From Panicum virgatum (taxonomy: Eukaryota; Streptophyta; Magnoliopsida; Poales; Poaceae), in assembly GCF_016808335.1 (NCBI RefSeq), contig NC_053146.1, forward strand, positions 40,544,470-40,608,469: a DNA stretch of 64,000 nt, written 5' to 3'. Positions 34,581-46,726 of this stretch are shown here, piece after piece. Below the pieces are notes generated by a model. The model saw nothing but the letters and a program-made list of their open reading frames with translations. It did not search any database and had not been told where the DNA came from. How positions within the stretch are numbered: position 1 is the stretch's first letter; each line of letters starts with the position of its first letter. A program made the position numbers and the translations under genes.

Positions 34581-35906
34581 AGTAAACCCTGCGGTCTGAT
34601 CCAAAATTCCACCTAATCACGCCACGCAGGGCTCGAATGTTAAAGCGGTGGAAGAAGCCCTCCCTCGCCGCAAGTCGGCGCCCCCGCGGCCGCCGGCGGC
34701 GGTGGCAGGCTCGCCGGCCCAGTTCCGCGGGCAGGCGCGGCTTCCGCTCTTCGCCGCGCCGCGCCGCTACGACCTCCGCCTCCGCCCCGACCTCGTCGCC
34801 TGCACCTTCACGGGCACCGCTGCCGTCGCCGTCGTGGTCTCCGCGCCCACACGCTTCCTCGTCCTCAACGCCGCCGACCTCTCCGTCGACCGCTCCTCGA
34901 TCCGCTTCCGGGTACGTACGCGACTCCAGCGGAAATAGCAATAGTTTAAGAAAAGGGAAAGAAAAGAAAAGGGGGTTCGCTTCCACGCTGCAAGTTAACT
35001 GGGGCCAAAATTGCAGGATTTGGCGCCCAAGGAGGTGGTGTACTTTGATGGCGACGAGATCCTGGTGCTCGGGTTCCCCAAGGTGTTGCCGCTCGGCGAG
35101 GGCGTGCTTATTATCAAGTTCAACGGCACGCTCAACGATCAGATGAGGGGGTTCTACAGGAGGTACTTGTTTTATCATAGAAGACCTTCCGTTTAGCATT
35201 TCCACTGTATGGTTTCGAAATGGAACAAAATCAGAATTCTGAGTTCTGACCCTTGTTGGGTCCATGGCTTTTCTCTACCAGGGTGCTGTGATCCTTCAAG
35301 TAGTATTGTTCCCCAAAGGAAATAATTCTTTGAATAGTATTAGCTCTACCATTTGTGACCTTGTAGCAAATCATGATGTCGTGGGAAAAAAGAGTAAACA
35401 AAGTCTGACCTAGTGCTTTGCCCTGTTATACAACGATTCACAGTGACTTACCTGTGCCACCAATTATGCACTTGAAATGCTATTGTGGAAGAATGTGGTT
35501 AGGGAACCTGTCGTGAAGCCAGCTTATCAATCAGAACTTATTTTGATAATTTGAGTGCTTGTTTTGTACATACTTTTCTCTTTTGCTTCATTCCCCCCAA
35601 TGCTATTGATTGCAGTAAGTATCAGTATAAGGGAAAGCAGAAGAACATGGCGGTCACACAGTTTGAGGCTGTGCATGCCCGGCGTTGCTTCCCATGCTGG
35701 GATGAGCCTGCATTCAAGGTAATTGTGATAAAATGATGAATGTTCAATAATCAGCTGTTTTGTTTAGGATTTGTTCTCAAAGCAACAATTTTGGTGTACA
35801 CTCAACAAGAGTGTATATACAAGATCATCTTTTCTCCTTAAAATTCATTGTTTTATGTTCCTCTTAGTCTCATCTACACGCACCTAGAATATCAAGGAGT
35901 TCAGAT

Positions 35907-36119
35907 CAGGGGCGGATCCAGAAGCTAAACATTATGGGGGGTTATCTTCCCTTTCTTCTTCCTCCTCCTTCACTTTCTCTTCTTCTTCTTCCTCCTCCTT
36001 TTCGTCCTCCTCCCTTTCAACTATGTATGGAAATTGTAGGGGGGGGGGGGGGGCTCCATGGACTTCATGGAGGTAGGGGGGCTGGAGCCCCCTCAGCCCC
36101 CAATGTGGATCTGCCACTG
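35907..36119. mobile_element. hAT-type MITE in intron 3 of the aminopeptidase gene
   Basis: Ends CAGGGGCGGATCCA and TGGATCTGCCACTG are inverted repeats (12 of 14). GTTCAGAT is present on both sides (35899-35906 and 36120-36127), a perfect 8-bp target duplication, which is typical of hAT elements. It is 213 bp long and contains a CT-rich run and a run of G. Confidence 0.9.
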
Positions 36120-38866
36120 GTTCAGATACACTTTCAATCATTTCCACTTTTGCTTTTCTAAATTTCAGGCTAAGTTCAAGCTAACTCTTGAAGTGCCATC
36201 TGAGCTGGTAGCGCTGTCCAATATGCCAGTAGCTGATCAAACAATTGCTGGTCCTATCAAGACTGTCCATTATGAGAAATCACCCCTTATGTCAACTTAT
36301 TTAGTGGCAATCGTTGTTGGCTTGTTTGATTATATAGAGGGTGTGACATCAGAAGGTATCAGCTCTAATTGGTGCCAGTACTTTAATATCCTCCGTTTCA
36401 GTGTCGTAGTATTTTCTCTTTTGCTTTGTCCTTTTTCTTAATCTTGTTTGATTACATTAGGTACCAAAGTACGTGTGTACACTCAAGTTGGTAATAGTAA
36501 TCAAGGAAAGTTTGCACTAGATGTTGGTTTGAAGTCACTGAGTCTCTATAAACAGTAAGATCATCTGCATGCCTTTGCTAATAAATAAGTTTCTATCGAA
36601 ACATAACTAATGCCGATGAATAGTCTTCCTACTTTTGTCTTTTGTAGGATGGAATCGCTAACAGAAAGTTCAATTTTCCATTTTTTTAGTTACTTCGGCA
36701 CACCTTATCCCCTGCCCAAGTTGGATATGGTTGCTATCCCTGATTTTGCTGCTGGAGCGATGGAGAACTATGGATTGGTTACTTTCCGTGAAGTGGCTTT
36801 GCTTTTTGATGAGCAGTCTTCATCACAATCCAGCAAACAGAGTGTAACTCCCATAACTCACAAATTCTTTGGTTAAACTATTTGTACACTATCTAGGTTG
36901 TGCTTGTTAAATCATGATGAGTTATTCCCATGTCCATTTGATTCTACACAGGAGTATATGATTGTGTTTTCATGTTCCCTCTTAATGAAAAACGTGCTCA
37001 AGCACGGTCGCAAAAAAAAAAATGATTGCGTTTTGATCAACTAGTCCAACATGGTTTTATTGATTATTGGATGACTGAAGGCCGTGGATATATCCTTTAT
37101 TGATCTCAACATTTCTTTCGTTTAGGTTGCAATTACAGTGGCACATGAATTGGCTCACCAATGGTTTGGCAATCTTGTAACCATGGCATGGTGGACTCAC
37201 TTGTGGCTGAACGAAGGTTTTGCTACATGGGTAAATCAATTTTGAGAATCTAAATTCTCAGAATTTAGCATGTTGCATAATATTGAGCGAATAGACATTC
37301 TATTTTAACAGATGAGTCATTTAGCAGTAGATTCCCTTTTCCCGCAATGGAATATCTGGACGCAATTCCTTAGTGGCACAACTGCTGGTCTCAAATTGGA
37401 TTCACTTGCTGCGTCTCATCCTATTGAGGTATCCTACTTTAAATCCTGATTTATGTATTTATTACCTGAATGTGGCCATGTGCAGTGGTTGGACCAAAAT
37501 TCGTTGCATTTGATACTTGTGCATTCCTTTTAGTTTGAAAAGTTACTTTAGGGATCAATTTCAGCAAACATCTCCAGGCTCTTGCTGCTGCTGTTGGCCT
37601 TTTCACTTGTCTAAATGCTGGTTTCTTCATTTCTTTTCCTCAGGTTGAAATACATCAAGCAAGTGAGGTTGATGAAATTTTTGATGCCATAAGTTATGAA
37701 AGGGTGCTTCTATTATTTGCATGCTACAAAATTACCTTGGGGCAGAGCGTTTTCAGGTTTGGACTGTCTCTAAAAACTATTTCTTGATCTTTCCATTCTT
37801 CGGCGCCTTGAGTCGGCGCCTTCTGTGTTATCATTCTTTAGTATTTCATCTATTATTGTTATTTGCATAAGGTTAAAAGCCTAAACTGCCATAAAAAATT
37901 GTGTAGTAAACTAATCTGTCTGACTTTTTTTTCCTCATAATGAGCTATCTTTGACTTCACTATCGATTCAGATTATGTAAATAACAAATTGTGCATAGAA
38001 CAATATATTAAAATTTTAATTGATATCTACATATAAGTTAAGGAAGGCTGATTTTTGTTCCCTTCTGCTGTCCATTTTTTTTTTGTAAACTCTCTATTCC
38101 TTGATATGTTCTCTAACTCATCAATTCTACACTTTCAGAAAGCGTTGGCTGCTTATATAAAAAGATATGCCTACTCAAATGCTAAAACTGATGACCTGTG
38201 GGCTGTTCTTGAAGAGAAATCTGGTGAACCTGTCAAGAGTTTGATGACCACATGGACAAAGCAGCAAGGATATCCTGTTATAAATGCAAAACTGAAAGGG
38301 AATCGCCTAGAACTTGAACAGGTTTCTACAAACACATTGTTCTTTCTATGTACGTTTTGCATTCATATCATCAATTATTGCCTTGAATATGTAAAATACA
38401 TATTGGTTAGGATAAATCAAATTTTGGCATGTCAGTTCATTGCATATACCTCCGTACCCTTGTTTTTTTTTTTTGCTTTAGTAAGTTTCTAACTTGTTTT
38501 TTTCGCAGGCACAGTTTTTGTTAGATGGATCCTCTGGCCCTGGCATATGGATTGTCCCTATAACATCAAGCTGCAGTTCATATGATACGCAGAAATTTTT
38601 TTTACTGAAAGGCAAAAGTAATATGCTGGATACAAGGGACATTGCTTCACAGTGTGGTAACAGAGAGAAGGGTGGAAACTTCTGGATTAAGTTGAACACT
38701 AATCAAACAGGATTTTATAGAGTCAACTATGATGACGAACTTTCTGCTGCACTTCAAGATGCAGTGCAGGACAAGAAGCTCTCCTTGATGGATAAAATTG
38801 GTAAGCACAACATCTGGTACTGTTAAATTCTTTATCATTGTTGTGGTGGCAAGTATCATAACATTA

Positions 38867-39046
38867 GCTTTGCAGGCATTGTGGAAGATTCACATGCCCT
38901 ATCTATGGCCTGCAAACGAACATTAACATCTCTGTTATATTTACTGTATGCTTATCGCTTTGCAGGCATTGTGGAAGATTCACATGCCCTATCTATGGCC
39001 TGCAAACGAACATTAACATCTCTGTTATATTTACTGTATGCTTATC
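38867..39046 (+). repeat. Exact 90-bp tandem duplication of a splice acceptor and exon start
   Basis: The unit GCTTTGCAGGCATTGTGGAA...GCTTATC occurs twice without a difference (38867-38956, 38957-39046). Each copy contains the CTTTGCAG acceptor and the first 81 bases of exon 12. Ninety bases are 30 codons, so use of either acceptor keeps the frame. Use of the first adds a repeat of EDSHALSMACKRTLTSLLYL to the protein. Confidence 0.95.
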
Positions 39047-41139
39047 GTGAGGAAACTGATTACAGTGTTCTTTCACACACAACCACTGTATGTAAATCTT
39101 GTATGTCTGATTGATTCCATGCTGTTCAATTTTATTTAAAGGTTAATTGTATTTGCCTTTATCTTATGCTTGACAGGTAAGTTTAAGTGTCGCTACAATA
39201 TCAACTGATGCAACTCCTGACTTGGTCGGTGACATCAAGCAGCTTTTGATCAAGCTTCTTCTGTCACCCGCTCTGTATGCCCACTCTTATTTTGCATTGC
39301 CTGCTTCCGAGTCAACTTGAATTGTTGATTTCCTGAGATGTCTCCGCTTGTTTGTGTTTGCTTAACATGCCTTGATGCACATTCGTTCAGTATTACTCTC
39401 TGTTTGCCATGACTTTTCTTCTGTTTCATTGGCCACATGACAAGTGCCCTTATTCAACAACTTTCAGAAATTTAGGCTGGGATCCAAAGGATGGTGAGAG
39501 CCACCTGGATGCTATGCTTAGACCAGTGCTCTTGGATGCACTTGTCAAACTTGGGCATGATAAGACTATACATGAGGGAGCTAGGCGTTTCCGTATCTTC
39601 GTCCATGGTCACAACACTTCCCTTCTTCCTTCAGATACCAGGAAGGTACTATTTTCTTCTCCCTACATGCTGCTATTGTGTTTTACTTAGGTAACTCTTC
39701 TCAATGTCTTGTGTTGTTTCTGCAGGTGGCATACCTTGCTGTGATGCAGAATGTTACTAGTTCAAACAGATCTGGTTACGATGATCTTCTTAAAGTCTAC
39801 AGACAGACAGTTGAAGCAGAGGAAAAGGCACGTGTCTTAGGTATGTGGATTTTGAACCTCCAAAAGAGAACTTTAACAAAGCTTGCTGGCGAGTTGACTT
39901 GTTCTGAATGGTTGGTTTCCTTGTTTTAGGTGCATTATGTTCTTGTAAGGATAACAATATTGTTCTTGAGTCACTGAATTTCCTTTTCAGCGGTGAGGTA
40001 GACATTCTTTTTTTGTTTCTCCATGGTTTCTTGTGGAAGTTCAACTGAATGAGTTCTAGTAACAGTTGCAAATTGCAATAAAGACTCATTTCTCACTATT
40101 GCTTGCCAGGTTCGCTATCAAGATGCATACTATGTGCTTCAAGGTATTAGTGTTGAGACACGTGAAACTGCATGGGTCTGGTTGAAGGTAAATCTCGGTC
40201 TCTAGTAGTGGATAATGAAAAGTGGAAGCCCTCTTATTTTTCAGTTACAACATATAAGTTGAGACTTTGAACCTATTCCAAATAATGGATCCCATTAGAG
40301 TTTTGAATGAAAAGATCTATCCCATTTCATGGTGCCAAAATTTTAGTCCCTAGGATGTTGCCAATAGGCGTGCATATTTAGTAGCACACTGTTGTGAGGT
40401 CATGGCTCAAATATAGTCTGTGGAAACATTGAACTGCAAGCTATATAAACGAACTTGATTGCTGTGGCATCCTTTTGCAGTTTCTCCTGATTTAAAAAAA
40501 TTATACTGACTTATCTTCAGCATCTTAGAAATTTCATTATAAGAAAGGGAAAATAACCATCACTTTAGAAAATAATCAACCAAGCATGTGGTTTAATTTA
40601 CAATGGCCTTATTCTGTTGGGACACAGGAAAACTGGGATTTAATCTCAAAGATAGCAGGCGATGTAGGAGTGTCAGTTGTCATCAGATTTGTCCTCGAAT
40701 TGGTACGTTTAGCTTCACTTTTCTCTTAAGATTTTGCTGGTCATTGTTGAGTTCAATCTCCCCTTGTTTACCTGGTCATCAGTTCACCTCCAATGAGAAG
40801 GCAGAAGAGTTCTCCCGCTTCTTCGCAACCCGCAAGAAGCCCGGATTCGAGAGAACACTGAAGCAGAGCCTTGAGAGCGTGCGAATCAGTGCGAGGTGGA
40901 TCCAGGGCATCAGGAGCGAGACCCAGCTCGCTCAAACGGTGCAGGAGCTGCTGCATAGGCCCTGATCTGCCTTCCTTTTCTGTTTCACAAGTGGCTGTTA
41001 ATAAGATGCCTTCAGATGCATCTGTTTCTACATTCTCATTTGTGCTTGTAGTGTTCCATTTGCCATGCAGCTGTAAGTTATTTCGTTCTTATTTTTAGCG
41101 GGAACAAGTTTATTTAACTTCTTTGAACTATCGAGGTTC

Positions 41140-41297
41140 GTCTACTTGGGGCTGGAGTGCTAAACTTTAACATCTATTAACACATATATCTTTGCTAATT
41201 TTTTTGTCTTGGTTAAAGTTTAGCCTGCCCTATTAGCACTCCTATTTGGATGGGCTGGTGCTAAACTTTAGCACTTTTTGGATCCAAACACCTTAGT
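41140..41297. mobile_element. Short MITE remnant
   Basis: GGAGTGCTAAACTTTAAC near the left and TGCTAAACTTTAGCACTTTT near the right, with TTAAAGTTTAGCCTGCCCT between, form inverted pairs. The right part with GGATCCAAACACC resembles Tourist-like ends. Exact borders are uncertain. Confidence 0.45.
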
Positions 41298-41299
41298 CT

Positions 41300-43860
41300 C
41301 CAGATGATAAAACGTGGTATTGATCCCGACAATCTATTTAGTCAGTACCGTCTAAATTACCTGGTTTTAAAGGCAGTTCTGCTGAGGTGGATGATGAGTA
41401 CCGACTCCATGTCTGAGACAATTTTGTCCTTTCATGTCTCTTACACACAAGCTATGTCATATCTTTCTTCTCTTATTCGACTTCCAGCCTGTAATGCCAC
41501 CTGGGCACCATTTTAACTCTGGTAGAGGATGATGAGAATCCAAGATGGCTTCTCAGGATGGCCGGAATCAATACTGTTGCAGCCTGGACCTGCCTAAACA
41601 TATACACGAGCAATCGTAGAATTGAATCGGTATCACGAGCAATCGCAGAATTGAATCGGTATCGGAGCATTATGTTTTCATAGTTTCCTTGCTAGCAATG
41701 GCTAGGAGGGTCGAGTAAGTCGGAAGACTCTGAACTCACGTCCACCACCAACATGCTGAGCACTAACACATAACCCTACAACATCATGGTGGCATGACCA
41801 TTTTGCCGTTAATGTCGTCCAACAATGGCATGGTCTTGCAGTCTTGCTCTGACTCATTGGAGCAGTTGTGTTGCTACGCGGTCACTCCAATGTTCACTTG
41901 CTTCATGATATGACCGGCTAGGGGATAAGGGTGGGGGAGGGGTGTTTACCCTTGGTAGGGCATTAGTGTTGGGATGGATCACAAGAAATAATTAAAAAAA
42001 GGGGGATGAAAGAGCCGGGGACTCAAGTCCTGTTTGTTTTGAGCTTCTTGGAGCTTTTGGACTATTATCTTTTGAAATTCAAAAAAGCTAGATACCCTAA
42101 TAAGTCAGAAGCTGTAAAGTTTATGACATAGTGCTTCTAGCTTCTAGCTTTTAAGAGAATTTGACTTTTGAAGATTCCAAAAACCAATGGTTTAAAAATA
42201 TTTAGAAGCTGAAACAAACAAGGCCTTATATATAGGAGGGACATAGCAGAGAATACATAAGAGATGTTGAAATGTGAGTTGTAGGGGTCAAGGCTACATC
42301 GCCCCTCCACATCACCGAAAGCACCTTTACAACTAGCTCGGGTGGTGATTTAGAAGGTTATGAGTAGGACAAGGGTCAACTGAATAAATTTTAATAATTT
42401 AGGGAGAAATATCTATTTATTCTATGTTTAGTATAAATATGTAGCAATAATCGAGCGCTTAAGAGAAATTTTGCAAAGCATGGTCTAGAATTTGTAGAAG
42501 TTATGGAGTTGATCTAAGGTATATCAGAGCATTTCTGGTGTGCCCATCACTTGCAATTAGTGACTGTTGGATGGGAGGGGATGATCTCTTCGCTGTTCTA
42601 CGCTTTACGGCCTATCTGGCTATACATTTGACCTATTTTCATATCATCCTCACACATTTCCCCCACTTTTTAGCATGAAGTCAGGTTCTAGAAAACATTG
42701 ATTTCTTTTTGCGAAGTTGATTTCTTTTCCGAAGATACCTCTTCAAGCAGGATACAGAATTTCCTGCTATTCACGTAAAAAGAAGAAAATAATTAATCCA
42801 GTTTATAAAGGAACTGAATAAAAACGTCATTGCAAATGTTACCACAATAGCGTCAGTTGTTCGAATAGTCAAGTGGCTCCGTGCATATATACATTGGTCA
42901 ACAGTTCCATGAAGTGTCTACTTCACAAACATTTTCAGTTTTAGATAATAACACTATGGCCGGTCTTTTAAGTTTTAACTTAGAATTTGTGATAACGTGT
43001 AGATGCCATTTGTTTTTGGCAAATACTGTTGATTGATGTACCAATAATGATGCTTCAGAAAATAGAATGAAGGTACTTTTTTTTCTAAAAAAGGTTATGA
43101 CTTCACTCAGCCGGCTGTAATTTCATTTAATCATACACATCCTTTATATCAATCATCTCGCATATGAAGTGACTATATCAGACCACGTGGAATGGTCTGG
43201 TCCTCTTATTTTACCTATAATATGCATTTTGAATTAAATTCTAATTTAACAACAGCTGCTCAAATGGAGTGGGGGATTTTGATCTTCACAACTGCACATG
43301 CAAGCAATCTCAAAACTTAAAAAGTTGTAGTTCTTGAATAGATTATTAAATTTAATTTCTGATTGCACAACAATATTTCTTTTGAAAAGACCTTCAAAAT
43401 AAGATGTCACTCGTATATGTTTTGGCAATATTTTTCAAAGATATGTAGATTACTTGCATGGAATAGAAAAAATACAAACATAAATTAGTAAAAATGCTCA
43501 ATTGACTTGCTAAAGTTGCCTATATCGTATGCAATAAACATCCATCTATCCTAACACAGTTGTTTCCATCATCCTCTAATCATATCATCCAATCTATCTT
43601 CGGAATATCAACATCAATATCCACTTAACTCAAACGAGTCAAGCAACATTTTGTAAATGTGCTACCAACCTCTTGTAAGCATTAGGCTACAGACACTTTC
43701 TCACCTTCAAAATGTATGTCTCATACATTTAAAATAGGGAGCACCACACCATTTAGAAAACGTAAATTAGGTTTGTTAGTTCGGCCCATGAAGTAATACG
43801 GACCATGCATAGCTAGCCCAATCCATATAGCCTGACTCATGCCTCAACTCGCGCCTCCGC
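41300..43860. other. Intergenic stretch, one MITE, no gene seen
   Basis: ORFs are short and scattered, without family motifs or splice-consistent chains. The only element recognised is the MITE at 42027-42225. Confidence 0.5.
42027..42225. mobile_element. MITE with 22-bp inverted ends
   Basis: GTCCTGTTTGTTTTGAGCTT at the left and AAGCTGAAACAAACAAGGCC at the right are inverted repeats with few mismatches. The 199-bp body is rich in AGCTTCTAGCTTTT-type motifs. The target duplication is unclear. Confidence 0.65.
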
Positions 43861-43862
43861 AC

Positions 43863-44115
43863 CTGTAACCCCCATCGTATTAAGCTCACCTCTCACCCTC
43901 CGTATTTGCGCCATCTCCATACATATATAATCCCTGCTGTAGTAGGGTTACCTCTCACCCTCCTCATTTGCGCCGCCTCCGTTCTCAATAATCTTCTCCT
44001 CTCGTTCTGGTCAGTTCTGTAACCCCCACCGTATTAGGGTTACCTCTCACCCTCCACATTTGCATATCACCGCCTCCATTCTCAATAGTTTTCTCCTCTC
44101 ATTCTCGTCTTTGAC
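43863..44115. repeat. Three diverged copies of a CT-rich repeat
   Basis: TGTAACCCCCATCGTATTAA at 43863, GTAGGGTTACCTCTCACCCT at about 43943 and TGTAACCCCCACCGTATTAG at about 44020 begin similar blocks. The blocks continue with CACCTCTCACCCTCC, ATTTGCGCC and CTCAATA. The sequence looks like a duplicated gene leader. Confidence 0.6.
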
Positions 44116-44540
44116 CTGGTGCACGAGATTTAACTTTTGATTTGTTGTGCTTTTCGGAAGATTCAGTGCGTAAGACCTGACCTTCAACCGCTTAGGAGGG
44201 TTTGCAATGGTGGTGCTTGTTGGAGTTACTTTGTCTATCTGGTACGTGATATCTGACTAATTGATTATATGTTGTTTCTAAAAGAGTTTATCTGTCTCGT
44301 ATACGAGATCTCACCTCCAGCTTGTGGGTGTATTTTAGGGCATTGTTCATCCGGTGCTTGGTGTGACAAATCCGACTTCGAATTGGTGGGTGTTAGAGTT
44401 TTCGATGCACGAGCTCTGACCTCCGACGGTGGGACTTGTTGGAGAAACTTTGGCTATCCGCTATGTGAGATCTGGCCTATTAGCATGTGTCTTAAGAGGA
44501 GTTTTCTTAGAGTAATACTTGAGATCATTCATCAAATCGG
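44116..44540. repeat. Degenerate repeat around ACGAGATCTGACCTCC
   Basis: Related strings occur at about 44120 (GCACGAGATTTAACT), 44168 (GTAAGACCTGACCTTC), 44240 (GTACGTGATATCTGACT), 44299 (TACGAGATCTCACCTCC), 44407 (GCACGAGCTCTGACCTCC) and 44463 (ATGTGAGATCTGGCC). TTGTTGGAG and TATCTGG recur between them. No ends or coding function are visible. Confidence 0.45.
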
Positions 44541-44740
44541 ATGCGCACATGTGGCGACATCTCGATCGATCTGGTAGTTCAACAATCTCGTTATTCCTCT
44601 TCTAATGAGTTGTGATTTTGTCTGTTATCCGTGCGTTTTCTTTTCTTTTTTTTCCCATTTTGTTGGAGGTGAAGACCTTAGTTTATTTTTCACGTTTTTG
44701 CCTATTTGCGTGAAGTTCGGATCTGCAAGGTAGTTTTATG

Positions 44741-45019
44741 TAGGGATGTAAACAGATCGGATACGGATGGATATTACTGATATCGTATTTGTTTTTTATA
44801 TTTGTGTTCGAATACGGAGTTGGATACGGATAGTGTTAGTTTTTGCCGGATAAAATTGTAATGGATATTGACATCATAAAAACGTAACTTTTGAGCATTC
44901 GAATACGGATCGATTACGGATATTGGATACTCGGAATCGAATATGGACGGATAAAAAACCTTCCAGACCGGATCGAATTCGAATACGATCAAAAAATATC
45001 CGTACCATTTACATCTCTA
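44741..45019. mobile_element. hAT-type MITE with GGATACGGAT motifs
   Basis: TAGGGATGTAAA and TTTACATCTCTA are inverted ends. GTTTTATG (44733-44740) and GTTTTACG (45020-45027) flank it, an 8-bp target duplication with one change. The body has repeated GGATACGGAT and GAATACGGA strings. Confidence 0.8.
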
Positions 45020-45027
45020 GTTTTACG

Positions 45028-45750
45028 GATATCACACTCTCTGGACTCCTATGGATTTATCAAATTCTTAGTAGTGTACTAGTGGTGATGCACGCGCCAC
45101 ATGCACGTGTTTAAAAAAACATTTATATTTAAAAATAGTATATGTTTATAGAATAAATATATTTAAAATAATTAGATTGCCTATAGACTGCTAAACATTT
45201 ATTCATTTATTAATATATCATAGCAATCCCATATAATCTAATACCTAATAAATAATAAATATTTTATTTTATTTTATTCAACCAGCAACAAGTGCAAACC
45301 AGAACTATGCTCCGAATCAAAAAAAACTATTCTACTCTAGCTTAAGAACTAATAAATGTAATGGAATGAATCCACATGCTGAGCTAGGTCGTTAGACATG
45401 GATATCAAGATGCCCTATCTGCATCTTTATCACACGAGTGATGCTTGCCTCGGTGTGGAATGATACGATTGGAATCTTTTGAGGCAATGGATGCTGTCGC
45501 AGGAATTCTTTCCTCCTTTCATAGGTCAGATCTTCAAGAGCCTACACATCACCCTGATTTAGGTAACCGTTTGACAGAACCTTGAACATTCCTAAGGTTC
45601 TAGAAAAACTAACCTTATTGAATAAATTTACATTTATCAGGTACCAGCAGCTATTTAAAGAAACTAAGGAATATCAAGCAATTGCTAAGAATCAGCAGGG
45701 ACTAAAACATGTTGAATAAGTTTGTAATGACATAAAGCTAACACATTTTC
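45028..45750. other. AT-rich stretch without a recognised feature
   Basis: No ORF or element ends of note are visible. The string CACGCGCCACATGCACGTG near 45090 is partly self-complementary. Confidence 0.4.
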
Positions 45751-45758
45751 ATAAGATT

Positions 45759-46273
45759 TCAGACAAAGGAGCAGATGCCTAACCTACTCATTGTAGTATT
45801 GCAAATAATTATTAAAAGAAATACATAGAAGCAAATACCAATTTTTATGAAGACAGATGAATCCCCATCAATCAACTCAGAGCAAAAACTACAGAGAGAG
45901 CTAGCATCACCGACAATAACCATTGCCATGGTTTCTGCCATATAATAAAACATTTTAGTGGCAAGCTTAGGTATTTCAATAAATGGAAAAAACATGGCTT
46001 TTTTAGTAGTAGAGAAACGGTCGTCAGCATCTGCTCTGAGTGCAGATCGCTGGTGCCATGTTAGTGCTGAAACTGAAAGGACCACACACCTGTGAACTGC
46101 ATGGAGAGGGAGTGGCAGGTGAGTAAGCAGTCGTCCAGGTCTCTCTGTGTTGGTCCCGTTGGGATCCCGTAGATCGATCGGGTACCTGAAATTGTGTCCA
46201 GAAGTAGTCGAGGTCTGTCAGCAAACACATTTCTGAGCAACCATGCATACCCAGAACAAGAAAGATATGCCAA
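45759..46273 (-). other. Weak - strand coding candidate, unidentified
   Basis: Two overlapping - strand frames (46061-46273 and 46024-46248) and one further left (45759-46085) are open. One reads VFADRPRLLLDTISGTRSIY and then GIPTGPTQRDLDDC. A possible splice donor (CAGGTACCCGATCG on the - strand) lies inside. It may be an exon remnant of an unknown gene; I cannot name a family. Confidence 0.2.
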
Positions 46274-46726
46274 ACTTCAGTGCTGCACTACTGATCAATT
46301 TGGATGTAATTTAGAACAGAAGAGAGGACCATTCTAACAGGCAACCGAACTCAGAACTTGTAAACCAGTTTTGTCCAGTCTTTGTTTTTCAGAAATTGAG
46401 TGAACATATGGACACAATTTTTTTTAGCGACTGTGTCTGAGCATGTTTTTCATTAAGAGGAAGAAAAATGAGTTACAAGAAGGCTCGACTGCAGAAAAAT
46501 AATCTTAACATAAAAAGCTTCGGGACAACTGAAACTTGAGTTAAAATTCCCTGTAATAATACTGTAAGACAACTATAATAGCAAATATTCCTTTTGTGGT
46601 TCTAGTAGTACATCAATGAATCAGGAAACGCCAAACTACCAATTCGAAGTGGATGCGATGGCCATTACGCAGGGATGTGATATCCATTACGCAGGATGTG
46701 CCTCACACTCACTAACTCAGATTTAA

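Larger units (their letters stand above)
34648..40965 (+). pseudogene. APM1: M1 zinc aminopeptidase, APM1-like (puromycin-sensitive type), frameshifted
   Basis: Inferred exons: 34648-34911, 35017-35162, 35616-35718, 36169-36355, 36461-36554, 36690-36843, 37126-37230, 37312-37428, 37644-37756, 38139-38321, 38509-38800, 38876-39087, 39177-39274, 39468-39645, 39726-39840, 39930-39997, 40110-40187, 40628-40702, 40783-40965. All have GT-AG borders. Substrate motif GAMEN is in exon 6; zinc site HELAHQ and the third ligand Glu (WLNEGFATW) are in exon 7; the catalytic Tyr is in AISYE of exon 9. The total is about 921 codons, near 891 without a 30-codon duplication, which fits the roughly 880-residue family. 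Oddities: no in-frame ATG in exon 1 (a GTG stands at 34648), and one A missing at about 37700, giving an early stop in exon 10. In plants the enzyme trims peptides and is linked to auxin transport. A sequencing error cannot be excluded, so the gene may be intact in the plant. Confidence 0.88.

Noticed and set aside
36610..36689. An earlier acceptor for aminopeptidase exon 6 at TTTTGTAG (about 36648).
   Set aside because: It would insert a stretch absent from the family ([14 protein letters not shown]); the acceptor TTTTTTTAG at 36689 joins the conserved sequence directly.
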